Assembly (NCBI GenBank): GCA_050955105.1
Contig: JBPBQZ010000101.1
Coordinates: 1 to 17,472, forward strand
Length of the DNA: 17,472 nt
Direction of reading: 5' to 3'
Origin: JBPBQZ01 sp050955105
GTDB taxonomy: Bacteria; Pseudomonadota; Gammaproteobacteria; Burkholderiales; Burkholderiaceae
The notes under the pieces are model-generated. The model was not told where the DNA came from. It saw nothing but the letters and a program-made list of their open reading frames with translations, and searched no databases. Below, piece after piece: positions 1 through 7,017 of this stretch (positions within the stretch are counted from its first letter, which is position 1; every line of letters starts with the position of its first letter). Position numbers and translations under genes: made by a program.

Positions 1-176
1 TCGGTCAAACGCAGCCTGCGCGAGCCGCGCTCGATCAGGCGCACGCCCAGGCTTGCCTCCAGCTCGGCCACGCGCCGCGACAGCGTGGCCTTGGGACGGT
101 CAAGCGCGCGGCTGGCAGGCCCAAAGCCACCGTGCAGTGCCACCGCATTGAAGTCAGCCAGCGACGTCAGATCCAT
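1..176 (-). CDS. LysR-family transcriptional regulator, N-terminal part (runs off the left edge)
   Basis: The reverse strand encodes about 58 residues starting MDLTSLADFNAVALHGGFGPASR-like, the winged helix-turn-helix of LysR regulators. The scanning and recognition helices end in the usual 'TLSRRVAELEASLGVRLIER' segment, and the start codon is ATG at 174-176. The effector-binding domain lies outside the window. The gene is divergent from the NmrA-like gene, with 114 bp between the two start codons. That is the classical arrangement in which a LysR protein controls both itself and its neighbour. The neighbour is the likely target by position, which is inference. No clear T-N11-A box was picked out with confidence. 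Confidence 0.88.
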   Translation of the reverse strand, partial: MDLTSLADFNAVALHGGFGPASRALDRPKATLSRRVAELEASLGVRLIERGSRRLRLT

Positions 177-290
177 ATTCGTTCCATCAGCGAGACGAGG
201 TGTATGAATTTTGGCACTTTCGGGCTACCCGCGGAACGTTTATTGTGGGTTCACGGGCTGACGCAGCCCATCCACTTCAGGGAGCGAATC

Positions 291-1169
291 ATGGCAATCC
301 TCATAACCGGTAGTACGGGCGTGGTCGGCAAACAAATCATCGAGCATCTCGGCGGTAGCGGTGCCGAGGTACGAGCGCTGACGCGTTCACCGGAAAAAGC
401 GCAATTCCCGGCGGGCGTTACCGCAGTCAAGGGCGATTTGTCCGACATCGACACGGTGCGGCAAGCGCTCAAAGGCGTCAGCACGCTGTTCCTGCTGGCC
501 CCTAATGCTCCAGACGAACTGACGCAAGCACTGCAAACGCTGAGCGCGGCGCGTGAAGCCGGCGTGAAGGGCGTGGTTTATCTGTCGGTATTCAAGGGAG
601 CCGAATACGTGGATGTGCCGCACTTCACCGGCAAATATACGGTGGAACGCATGATCGAACACTTGGACATTCCGGCGACGATACTGCGCCCGGCGTACTT
701 CATTCAGAACGACGTCAGACAGAAAGATCCGTTGCTTACCCACGGTATCTACGGCATGCCGATCGGCGCCAAAGGCATTTCGATGGTCGACGTGCGCGAT
801 ATCGGCGAGGCGGGCGCGCTCGAGCTACTGCGCCGCGAGCGTGCCGCTACAGCGTTGCCGCGCGAGATTTATGAACTGGTCGGGCCTGATGCGATCGATG
901 CGCAGACCGTGGTGTCGATCTGGGCCGAGGCGCTGGGACGTCCGGTGCGCTACGGTGGCGATGATCTCAACCTGCTTGAACAACGCCTGAAGGCAGCCGC
1001 CCCGAGCTGGCTGGCCTACGACATGCGCTTGATGATGAGTCGGTATCAACAGGACGGCGCAGTCGCCTCGAAAGCCGAGGTCGAGCGTTTGGCCAGGCTG
1101 CTTGGACGGCCGCCGAGATCCTATCGGGACTTCGCCGTGGCAACCGCTGCCGTATGGGCGCGCAACTGA
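291..1169 (+). CDS. NmrA-like / atypical SDR NAD(P)-binding protein with a chimeric C-terminus
   Basis: The 292-residue protein begins MAILITGSTGVVG, so a GxxGxxG nucleotide-binding loop sits at residues 7-13. The rest (LFLLAP, GVVYLSVFKGA, the TILRPAYFIQN stretch, the DIGEAGA helix) follows the NmrA/atypical-SDR family, NAD(P)H-binding proteins that act as redox sensors or reductases. The frame is open back to 132, but ATG 291 is chosen because a purine-rich AGGGAGCG site lies just upstream and the Rossmann strand starts immediately after it. It is divergent from a LysR gene, probably its regulator. The final codons and the stop overlap the antisense of a katG fragment that starts near 1157, so the last few residues (about WARN) probably come from the rearrangement. 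The fold is probably intact. Confidence 0.87.
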   Translation: MAILITGSTGVVGKQIIEHLGGSGAEVRALTRSPEKAQFPAGVTAVKGDLSDIDTVRQALKGVSTLFLLAPNAPDELTQALQTLSAAREAGVKGVVYLSVFKGAEYVDVPHFTGKYTVERMIEHLDIPATILRPAYFIQNDVRQKDPLLTHGIYGMPIGAKGISMVDVRDIGEAGALELLRRERAATALPREIYELVGPDAIDAQTVVSIWAEALGRPVRYGGDDLNLLEQRLKAAAPSWLAYDMRLMMSRYQQDGAVASKAEVERLARLLGRPPRSYRDFAVATAAVWARN

Positions 1170-1513
1170 GCTTGCGAACCGAACACGAGATCGACGCGGC
1201 TGCCGATCCACTTCACCTGGCCAGTCTTGCGGTCGCGCCCTTCGAACACCTCACGCGCCGGCGACAGTGGTTGCCATTGCGTGCGCATGTCGAGCAGGTT
1301 GCGGAAGAAGTCGTTGGTCAGCGTTTCCGGCTTGTCTGTGAACACGCCATGCGGTTCCTGCCCGGCATTAACCTTCAGAACCCGCAAGCCACCGATGAGC
1401 ACCGTCATCTCGGGCGCCGTCAGCGTCAGCAGTTGCGCCTTGTCGATCAGCAGCGCCTCGGCCGGGACGCCATCCGATGTGAACCACGGCGGGATGCGCG
1501 CAGGCTGCCTGGT
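1157..1513 (-). pseudogene. katG: katG remnant: C-terminal-domain fragment of catalase-peroxidase
   Basis: Read leftwards, this stretch gives an uninterrupted peptide of about 117 residues that I recognise as KatG: PPWFTSDGVPAEALL, then LLTLTAPEMTVLIGGLRVL, HGVFTDKPETLTNDFFRNLLDM, YEGRD-like EGRDRKTGQVKW, and SRVDLVFGSQAQLRA. It starts abruptly after an in-frame TAA (1514-1516). It loses homology after QLRA near 1157, before the family's last 30 or so residues (LAEVYASDDA... in typical KatG). Full KatG is about 730 residues and carries its haem and catalytic residues in the absent N-terminal half, so this is a dead internal piece. The reading frame is not interrupted, which suggests a fairly recent loss. 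Its left end forms the 3' end of the NmrA-like gene. Confidence 0.85.
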
Positions 1514-1571
1514 TTATGTCTGGGCCACCGCCGTGGCTTGTTGGCGGGCGCAACAATGGTAGTAGTTTGCC

Positions 1572-2774
1572 TCAGTCCGCGCTGAGCGCTTCGATAATCG
1601 CTTCGCCAGCCAACATGCCGAACACGCCCGATTTCGAGAGGCCGCCCGAGTAACCCGCCGCGCCGCCTTGGCCTTCCAGGCCGCCGGTACATTCGCCCGC
1701 GGCGTAAAGTCCCGGAATTGCATTGTCGGCAGTATCGATGACTCTGCCGTTCGCATCGGTGGCGATGCCGCCCATCGTGTACGTGATTCCCGCACAGAGT
1801 TTGATGGCATGGAAAGGGCCTGTTGCGATAGGCCACGCTTTGTAGAGCGACGTCGTGCGCGGCGGCTGCGCGCCCGCTTGGCCGGTTTCGCAGAGTCGAT
1901 TAAAGCTCGCCACTGACTGCTGCAGTGCGTGGGGGTCCATTTCGAGCAGACGGGCCAGCTCCAACAACGAGTCGGCTGTGATAAGCGTACCGCCCGCACT
2001 CAACAGGTTGGGGTTCGCCGGTAGAATCCAGTCTCGCCCGGGACCATTCCACGTCGCGTCGTCGAAGATGGCTACCGCCGTCAGTGGGTCATCGAGATGA
2101 GCAATCGAATTGGCGATGTAGACACCGCCGAGACCCTCGTCGCAGAATCGCTCGGCACGGGCATCGACGACCATCCCGGCAGTGGTCAACGCGTCCACGA
2201 CGGGGTATGGCCACAAGCCTGGGTTCGTCATGGCACCGCGATCATGTACATGTCCGTAGAACTGATCGGTGCCGGCCAATTTGGCGCCGACTTGTTCGGC
2301 CATCTGCAGTCCCGAGCCTTGTCCGGACTGTGCGTTGCGTTGCAGAAGCTGCTCGGGCCGCTTACAGATGAAGCGCCGCAGCAGATCGAGATTGCCTTGG
2401 AAGCCGCCGTCCGCAATGACTACTGCCCGAGATCGAAGGGAAGCTGTATCGCGAGCGCCGTCCAGTGTCTCAACTCCCACACAGCGCCCCGCCTCCATCA
2501 ACAATCTCTCAGCTTTGATGCCGCGTGATAGTTGACCGCCTCGGGCGATCAGACGCTCTCCTAAGGTTCTCAGCATTACATCGCCAGACCTTCCACGCCA
2601 GTTGAGTCCCGTGCGCCGCATGCCAGGCGGAGCGAGTGCATTGCGTCTTAGTCCGTCGGGGCCTGCTCTGATGAAGCGCACCCCCTGTGCCGACAACCAA
2701 GCGAGCGTGCGGCGAGCGTTTTGCGTCAGCGCATCGGCCAGGGCTGGATCAGCGGTGTTGCGCGTGGCTCGCAT
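1572..2774 (-). pseudogene. FAD-dependent dehydrogenase (fumarate reductase / ketosteroid dehydrogenase type), N-terminus missing
   Basis: The 400-codon frame matches the middle and end of the FAD_binding_2 family (fumarate reductase flavoprotein, tricarballylate and 3-ketosteroid dehydrogenases). It shows TADPALADALTQNARRTLAWL, VVIADGGFQGN near residues 118-128, TYTMGG at 331-336, and the C-terminal FAD-contact segment GLYAAGECTGGLEG at 355-368. Family members carry about 90-100 further N-terminal residues with the GxGxxG dinucleotide loop and an ERGGNS-like flavin segment. None of that is here. An in-frame TGA lies four codons upstream of the ATG, and no other frame upstream encodes the missing part. 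It is therefore very probably non-functional, despite an intact 3' part. The break falls near 2780, next to the TetR promoter. The intact form may have dehydrogenated the substrate of the SDR/VOC cluster, which is inference. Confidence 0.75.
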
Positions 2775-2829
2775 CAGGTTGACTCACGAGGGACTCCGTT
2801 TGAAGTGTTTTGAACGGTAGGGAGGAACG

Positions 2830-2850
2830 TATAATCTTCGCTTGACCCAT
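2830..2850 (+). promoter_or_regulatory. TetR gene -10 box overlapped by operator-like site C
   Basis: A perfect TATAAT lies at 2830-2835 on the plus strand, about 37 bp before the TetR ATG, with no good -35 at 17 bp. Overlapping it at 2833-2850 is AATCTTCGCTTGACCCAT. This matches 13 of 18 positions of the site at 6333-6350 (read leftwards) and 12 of 18 of the site at 6476-6493. Eleven positions are shared by all three (AnT..TCG..TGAC..AT). A repressor bound here would cover the -10 box and start point, so autoregulation by the TetR protein is the simple reading. An imperfect inverted repeat, CCGTTTGAA/TTTGAACGG (2796-2817), lies just upstream. Confidence 0.5.
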
Positions 2851-2871
2851 TCTTCTAGACTTTATCCGTTG

Positions 2872-3534
2872 ATGAGCGATGCCCCGCCGGAAGTGAGTAC
2901 CCCAGCAAGCGCCCGCGCAAAGGCAGGTACGGCCAAACGTCGTGGCAATCGCACTACGCGAATCCCTGAAATTCTCGACTGCGCGATCAGGGTGTTTGCC
3001 ACGAGTGGCGATGCTGGATTTACGCAACGTCGCATTGCGGCTGAAGCGGGTATTCGACTTGGCACGCTTCAACATTATTTCGACAGCCGCGAGGCTTTGC
3101 TGCGTGCCGCGATAGAAGAAAGTTCGGGACGATATCTCCAGGCCTTGCGCGAACTGGTTACTGATTTCACGCGCGCTCCGGAAGAGCGCTTGGAAATCCT
3201 GGTCGATCAGACGTTCGCGACATTTTCAGATCCACAGACCTTGATCAGCCCGTTCGCTCTCGAAAGCTGGTCCCTTGCGGAGCACAACGAGTGGATGCGC
3301 GAAATCACCGAGCGCGTCACCGAAAGCTACCACGCACTCTTCAGCGATCTCGTCGGACAACTCAACCCGAAGCTGACCGTTGAAGAGAGTTGGATTCGAG
3401 GCGCCTTCATCTATTCCCACTGGCAAGGGCTGCTGGTTTTCTTGCGTCGCTCGAAGTTCGGGCGGGTGCAACCCATGGCCTTGAAGGATTCGGTCAAATC
3501 GAAATGGGTCGCCGTGGCTAAAGACAAGCCATAG
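2872..3534 (+). CDS. TetR/AcrR-family transcriptional regulator
   Basis: The protein has 220 residues. An N-terminal helix-turn-helix at about residues 31-75 reads RIPEILDCAIRVFA, GFTQRRIAAEAGI, then LGTLQHYFDSREALLRAAIE, the standard TetR DNA-binding head. The rest is an all-helical ligand and dimer domain resembling BetI-type TetR_C. ATG 2872 is chosen because the TATAAT box at 2830-2835 would place the transcript start near 2842. A TTG in the same frame at 2842 would then sit at the RNA 5' end. Neither start has a convincing Shine-Dalgarno sequence. The gene is convergent with SDR1 (20 bp between stops). It probably represses the neighbouring leftward SDR2-VOC-SDR1 set and itself through related sites, which is inference from motif sharing. 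Confidence 0.88.
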   Translation: MSDAPPEVSTPASARAKAGTAKRRGNRTTRIPEILDCAIRVFATSGDAGFTQRRIAAEAGIRLGTLQHYFDSREALLRAAIEESSGRYLQALRELVTDFTRAPEERLEILVDQTFATFSDPQTLISPFALESWSLAEHNEWMREITERVTESYHALFSDLVGQLNPKLTVEESWIRGAFIYSHWQGLLVFLRRSKFGRVQPMALKDSVKSKWVAVAKDKP

Positions 3535-3554
3535 TACAAAGGCCTGTTGAAAAC

Positions 3555-4358
3555 TTAGTGAGGCGTCAGCACCGCGCCCCCGCAAACCGAGATGCACTGG
3601 CCCGTGACGTATCGCGACAGATCGGTAGCCAGGAATTCGACGACGTTGGCGCAGTCTTCCGGCTCTCCGAAACGACCTAAAGGAATCGTCGCCATTTCAT
3701 CAGCGGTGCCGACTCCCCGCGCGGCCGCGTTCGACGCGACGCGGGCGGTCATCATGACGCCCGGCGAGATGCAGTTGGCGCGAACGCCGAATGGTCCGAG
3801 TTCGGCGGCCAGGTAGCGGGTATAGATCGTCACGGCTGCCTTGCTGGCGGCATACGTTGAAAGCAGACCGCCCTTATATGTCGTGATGCCGCTTTGTGCG
3901 GACGTGTTGATAATGGTGCCGAAGCCTTGCTGTTTCATCAGCGGAGCGATGGCCTGGCAGCAGAACACCGCGCTCATGTAGTTGACGTCCATCAGCAGGC
4001 GCGTGTCATCTTCCGGCGACACGCTCGCGGCGCTGCGTTCGGCGGGTGTGATGGCGCCGCCTGCGTTGTTCACGAGGATATCGACCCGTCCAAACTCCGC
4101 CACGATCTGCTTGACCATCGACTCGACTTGCGCCCGATTCGTCAAGTCAGCCTGCACGCCGATGCTGCGCCGGCCCAGCGCTTTGACCTCGTCAGTGACG
4201 CTTTCAGCATCCAGCTTCTCGCCGAATTCCGCAGCCGATGCCAGATTGATGTCGACGACGGCCACGTCTGCTCCCAGTGCTGCAAGTCGTAAGGCATACG
4301 CGCGCCCTAAACCTCTCGCCGCGCCAGTGATAATCGCTATTTTTCCATCCAGACGCAT
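3555..4358 (-). CDS. Short-chain dehydrogenase/reductase (SDR1)
   Basis: A classical SDR of 267 residues. The cofactor loop TGAARGLG is at 11-18, followed by D36 in VVDIN, which favours NAD(H). NNAG is at 97-100, the catalytic serine is near S156, and YxxxK is at Y169/K173. The C-terminal GRFGEPEDCANVVEFLATD and YVTGQ...VCGGA segments are typical. A slightly long acidic segment (ESVTDEVKALG) follows the second strand. The start is supported by AAGGAAAT upstream of the ATG. It is the last gene of a leftward set after SDR2 and the VOC gene, 68 bp beyond the latter, and ends 20 bp from the convergent TetR gene. It probably oxidises an alcohol or diol intermediate in a catabolic route. The substrate is unknown. 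Confidence 0.9.
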   Translation of the reverse strand: MRLDGKIAIITGAARGLGRAYALRLAALGADVAVVDINLASAAEFGEKLDAESVTDEVKALGRRSIGVQADLTNRAQVESMVKQIVAEFGRVDILVNNAGGAITPAERSAASVSPEDDTRLLMDVNYMSAVFCCQAIAPLMKQQGFGTIINTSAQSGITTYKGGLLSTYAASKAAVTIYTRYLAAELGPFGVRANCISPGVMMTARVASNAAARGVGTADEMATIPLGRFGEPEDCANVVEFLATDLSRYVTGQCISVCGGAVLTPH

Positions 4359-4426
4359 GGCTATTTCCTTTTAAGACCAACCATTCTTGTTATGCCGGCT
4401 CTGATCTTCTCTTGTACGTTATGGTG

Positions 4427-5359
4427 CTATTTCTTTGCCTGGACGAAACCCCAACGCACGCCAAGGGTCTTGGCAGCATCGGTAAACAAACCCGCTGCGG
4501 ATTGTTCGAAGGGCACTTGCTGGGCGCGCAGGTGGGCGGCGGCCACTGCAAGATCTTGCACTTCGAAGGCAATTCCCACGTATTGGTCGCTCGTCGAGAC
4601 TGCACCGGTTTGGTCGGTAATTGTTCCGCTGCGCGGCGTCGCGAAGCGCAGCGACGATTTGGCGTAGGCAACGGTCACGTAATCCGCATCGAAAGCGGGG
4701 TCGTAGCCTTGGTCGGTGATAGAGCCGCCAAGCACTTCGACATACAGCCGCAGCGCACGCTTGCGATCGTTGGTAAGAATGTGGTGGTAGGCCGAACGCA
4801 CGATACCGAGCGGGTCTTTTGCGTCGACCCGGCCTTCTTGCCAATCGGGACCCAGGCGCGGATCGGCTTTAAGCGCATAGCGGTCCCAGTGGCGCCGCCC
4901 CATCTGGAAGAATTCGTAGGTCAGTCCGGTGTCATCCGGGTTCGACCAAATCATTGGGCAGTCTGCTACGAGATTGGATGGCGGGACATTGCCGTTCTTG
5001 ATGACGTTGCCCTCTTGGTCGCGCGTTCCGAAGCCATTTTTTTCCAGACGACTCGATACTGCCGAGATGTCATCGGTGTGCCAGGCAATATCGACCAACT
5101 GCCGCGTCTCGGGGTAGACGGCCTTGCGGTCTCCGGGAAGTACCAGCAGCGAAGGGCAGAGTGCATCCAGACACACATCCGCGATGACGTAGAAATAAGA
5201 ATAGTTGATGGGATACGTCGGGTTGAGCCACGCCAGATTCCACTTGTCTTCCCATTTAACGGCGGGGCGATTGAAGACGCGCGCGAACCAGGCGGTGGTT
5301 TCGTCGAGGCTATCAACCAGCAGCGTCGGATGGAACATCATCGGCATCGGGTTGTACAT
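4427..5359 (-). CDS. Two-domain VOC-superfamily protein (glyoxalase/extradiol dioxygenase fold)
   Basis: The 310-residue protein has two vicinal-oxygen-chelate modules. Module 1 (about 5-155) begins MMFHPTLLVDSLDETTAWFARVF. It has H10, H94 (IAWHTDD) and E149 (GLTYEFFQM) at the places where VOC enzymes carry their His/His/Glu metal ligands. Module 2 (about 188-308) starts AYHHILTNDRKRALRLYVEVLGG but ends RWGFVQ, with no Glu at the ligand position, so it is probably structural. This one-active-module layout recalls type I extradiol dioxygenases and related lyases. It is not close enough to a named enzyme for me to assign a reaction. ATG 5359 has GAGGAAAA a few bases upstream. The gene sits between two SDR genes in the leftward set. 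A 360-codon plus-strand frame across it is a shadow. Confidence 0.85.
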   Translation of the reverse strand: MYNPMPMMFHPTLLVDSLDETTAWFARVFNRPAVKWEDKWNLAWLNPTYPINYSYFYVIADVCLDALCPSLLVLPGDRKAVYPETRQLVDIAWHTDDISAVSSRLEKNGFGTRDQEGNVIKNGNVPPSNLVADCPMIWSNPDDTGLTYEFFQMGRRHWDRYALKADPRLGPDWQEGRVDAKDPLGIVRSAYHHILTNDRKRALRLYVEVLGGSITDQGYDPAFDADYVTVAYAKSSLRFATPRSGTITDQTGAVSTSDQYVGIAFEVQDLAVAAAHLRAQQVPFEQSAAGLFTDAAKTLGVRWGFVQAKK

Positions 5360-5383
5360 GTATTTTCCTCAGTTTTCTTCGTG

Positions 5384-5398
5384 ATTAGGGTTGCTAAT
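5384..5398. repeat. Inverted repeat ATTAG-N5-CTAAT upstream of the VOC gene
   Basis: ATTAGGGTTGCTAAT is a perfect 5-bp inverted repeat with a 5-bp spacer, 25 bp before the VOC start, in the 131-bp gap after SDR2. It could be a local operator or internal promoter element. Its spacing differs from the 18-bp sites near 6.34 and 6.48 kb, so it need not bind the same protein. Nothing else is evident in the gap. Confidence 0.3.
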
Positions 5399-5490
5399 AG
5401 AAGAGTGGGATTCGCCGTACTGCAATGGCCCACCGGATACGACCGTTCACTGGCAGGCGCTTCAGGGATCTTGTCGACTTGTCGGTTTGC

Positions 5491-6258
5491 CTAGCCTATG
5501 AAGGCTCCGCCATTCACATCGAGTGTGACGCCCGTGGTATAGGCAGCTCCCGCAGATACGAGAAAGCTGACGGTGGCGCCGATTTCAGTTGGCGCGCCGA
5601 TGCGTGCGGCAGGGATGGCTTTTAGCGATTGCTCGAGGATTTCCTTCGATTGGCGCGCCGAGATGTCGGAATCGATGCGGCCGGGCGCGATGCAGTTCGC
5701 GGTAATACCGAAGCTCGCGCACTCGCCCGCAAGCATCCGGGTCATGCCGATCAGGCCTGCCTTGGAGGCCGAATAATGCACATTGCTTGCTGCCACGTAG
5801 GTTCTGCCGGCACGCGAAGCGATGTTGACGATGCGCCCCCATCCCTTGCGTTTCATGGACGGGATCAAGCCGCGACAGAGCATGAAGGGCGCCCGTAGAT
5901 TCACGTTCATCATCAACTGCCAACCCTCGTCGGTGACTTCCTCGACGAAGAACTTCGAGCCGTCGGGCTTATCCAGATTTATCCCGGCGTTGTTCACCAG
6001 CACGTCGCATCCACCGAAATCTTGCTCGACTGACTTGATGAAGGCTTCAATCTGCGTCGCGTCGGCGAGGTCGACGACAAACCCTTGTGCGGGGGATCCA
6101 CTGCGACCTAGCTCGGCGGCGATTTGCTGAATCCGCGCATCGCGATCGACCATCAGGATGTGGAACCCGTCTTCGTGCAATTGCGTTGCGATGGCGAAAC
6201 CCAGCGAACGCGCTGCGCCTGTTACCACGGCGATGCGGTTTTCAGCGTTCTTGGTCAA
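5491..6258 (-). CDS. Short-chain dehydrogenase/reductase (SDR2, FabG-like)
   Basis: A 255-residue SDR with TGAARSLG at 13-20, VDRD after the second strand (NAD preference likely), NNAG at 89-92, S148, and Y162/K166 in HYSASK. The C-terminal PAARIGAPTEIGATVSFLVS and TGVTLDVNGG segments are standard. The start codon is TTG at 6256-6258. A strong GGAAAGGA ribosome-binding site lies about 5 nt upstream and no ATG fits, so this rarer start is well supported. It is the first gene of the leftward set. A sigma70-like promoter and an operator-like palindrome lie about 80-120 bp upstream, and a leader hairpin lies between. The function is inferred as a catabolic alcohol/ketone dehydrogenase of unknown substrate. 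Confidence 0.9.
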   Translation of the reverse strand: MTKNAENRIAVVTGAARSLGFAIATQLHEDGFHILMVDRDARIQQIAAELGRSGSPAQGFVVDLADATQIEAFIKSVEQDFGGCDVLVNNAGINLDKPDGSKFFVEEVTDEGWQLMMNVNLRAPFMLCRGLIPSMKRKGWGRIVNIASRAGRTYVAASNVHYSASKAGLIGMTRMLAGECASFGITANCIAPGRIDSDISARQSKEILEQSLKAIPAARIGAPTEIGATVSFLVSAGAAYTTGVTLDVNGGAFIG

Positions 6259-6289
6259 GCTGTCCTTTCCTACAAAATGATAAAAGCGC

Positions 6290-6315
6290 CCGACGTGCGA
6301 AGTGGTTCACGTCGG
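6290..6315 (-). promoter_or_regulatory. Leader hairpin in the SDR2 5' UTR
   Basis: CCGACGTG (6290-6297) and CACGTCGG (6308-6315) form a perfect 8-bp inverted repeat around a 10-nt loop. It lies inside the predicted leader of the SDR2-VOC-SDR1 transcript, about 30 nt before the TTG start. Read leftwards, a GCGCTTTTATC stretch follows, with only four Ts. It could be a weak attenuator, an mRNA-stabilising hairpin, or a second operator. Confidence 0.4.
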
Positions 6316-6332
6316 CTCAGGCCCGCGGGAAA

Positions 6333-6350
6333 ATAGGTCAATCGACCAAT
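6333..6350. promoter_or_regulatory. Operator-like palindrome, site A, at the SDR2 transcription start
   Basis: ATAGGTCAATCGACCAAT has 7-bp arms (6 of 7 paired) around a 4-bp spacer, with a core of GGTC-N4-GACC. It begins immediately downstream of the -10 box of the leftward promoter and covers its predicted start point, the position expected for a repressor site. Its reverse reading ATTGGTCGATTGACCTAT is related to sites B (6476-6493) and C (2833-2850). Confidence 0.5.
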
Positions 6351-6377
6351 AATATAGGGCGGGTAGGCGGTTATCAA
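6349..6377 (-). promoter_or_regulatory. Sigma70-like promoter for the SDR2-VOC-SDR1 set
   Basis: On the reverse strand, TTGATA (6372-6377) and TATTAT (6349-6354) are separated by exactly 17 bp. Each hexamer matches the sigma70 consensus at five of six positions. The predicted start is near 6342, giving a leader of roughly 85 nt before the TTG of SDR2. Site A overlaps the start point, which suggests repression. Confidence 0.6.
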
Positions 6378-6469
6378 TGTTGGATGTGCTAGGGAAAACG
6401 CGGAGGCGCTCGCCCGTGATCGGCGCGCAGGCCGCTAAAGAAGAGGCCTGACCGGAAGTCGGCTTCCAT

Positions 6470-6498
6470 TTTGTAATTATTCGTCTGACTAATATAAA
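6470..6498. promoter_or_regulatory. Operator-like site B inside a bidirectional promoter-like element
   Basis: ATTATTCGTCTGACTAAT (6476-6493) is an imperfect palindrome (6 of 7 arm positions) sharing the TCG..TGAC core with sites A and C. Rightwards it fills the spacer between TTGTAA (6471-6476) and TATAAA (6493-6498, 16 bp apart). Leftwards it lies between TTTATA and TACAAA (17 bp apart). Leftward transcription would add a second start for SDR2. Rightward transcription would run antisense into the toxin gene, and no plus-strand gene follows. The rest of 6259-6585 holds no gene. Confidence 0.42.
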
Positions 6499-6585
6499 CG
6501 TTGCGGCCAGAGCGTGTGCCAGCGGGTAAGCGGCAACTTGAAGCAACCGGTGCGCTGATCTGCCGTAAAGGGCGCTCTTCGGCCT

Positions 6586-7017
6586 TTATGCGGTTTCGCG
6601 TAAGGGATTGCAGATGCTCAGGCCCGCGAAGTCCTTTTCATTGTCCGTGGCAACCACGCAGTCATTGGCTTCGGCGATCGCTGCGAGAATCATGTCCAAT
6701 GCGTTGCGCGGGTGGCCACTGGCCTTGCCGTCGGCCATCAAGCGCGCCCACCTTAACGCTGCGGGTTCGTCGAACGGCAGTACACGGCCGGTAAATAAGG
6801 CGCGCGGCCCCTCCGGGCCGGCAAACCATTTTTCAAGATCACGGCGCTTCTTGCCGGAAGGCAATTCCAGCAAGCCTCGCTGGATTTCCGCGATGGTCAG
6901 CGAGGCAATAAACAGATCGCTGTCCGATTGTTCGCCGAGCCAGTCGAGCAACGCTTCAGCTGGCGCCGGCTTGGTGACGTTGCTGATGATATTGGTGTCG
7001 AGTAGATAGCGTGTCAC
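6586..7017 (-). CDS. VapC/FitB-type PIN-domain ribonuclease toxin
   Basis: A 143-residue PIN-domain protein starting from GTG (MTRYLLDTNIISN). The acidic metal-binding residues are all present: D7 in LLDTN, E44 in TIAEIQRG, D108 in NALDMILAA and D125 in VATDNEKDF. Proteins of this kind cut RNA, often initiator tRNA or rRNA, when freed from their antitoxin. The start overlaps the antitoxin stop by four bases (GTGA, 7014-7017), which implies translational coupling with the antitoxin made first. Length and motifs are those of a complete, active toxin. A TAAAGG/CCTTTA inverted repeat overlaps the stop codon (6566-6588) but has no U tract, so it is at best a weak terminator. Confidence 0.93.
   Translation of the reverse strand: MTRYLLDTNIISNVTKPAPAEALLDWLGEQSDSDLFIASLTIAEIQRGLLELPSGKKRRDLEKWFAGPEGPRALFTGRVLPFDEPAALRWARLMADGKASGHPRNALDMILAAIAEANDCVVATDNEKDFAGLSICNPLRETA

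Noticed and set aside
132..290. The 53-residue upstream extension of the NmrA-like frame
   Set aside because: It overlaps the LysR start region and the shared promoter. Homology and a ribosome site both place the start at 291.
2749..3075. A 108-codon minus-strand frame that might have held the missing flavin-dehydrogenase N-terminus
   Set aside because: Its translation has no GxGxxG loop or other FAD-binding sequence and it lies antisense to the TetR helix-turn-helix.
4412..5494. A 360-codon plus-strand open frame
   Set aside because: It lies wholly opposite the VOC gene, has no recognisable family pattern, and follows from the high GC third-position bias of the real gene.
6307..6546. A 79-codon minus-strand frame
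   Set aside because: It crosses the promoter and operator region of SDR2 and has no ribosome site or recognisable motif.
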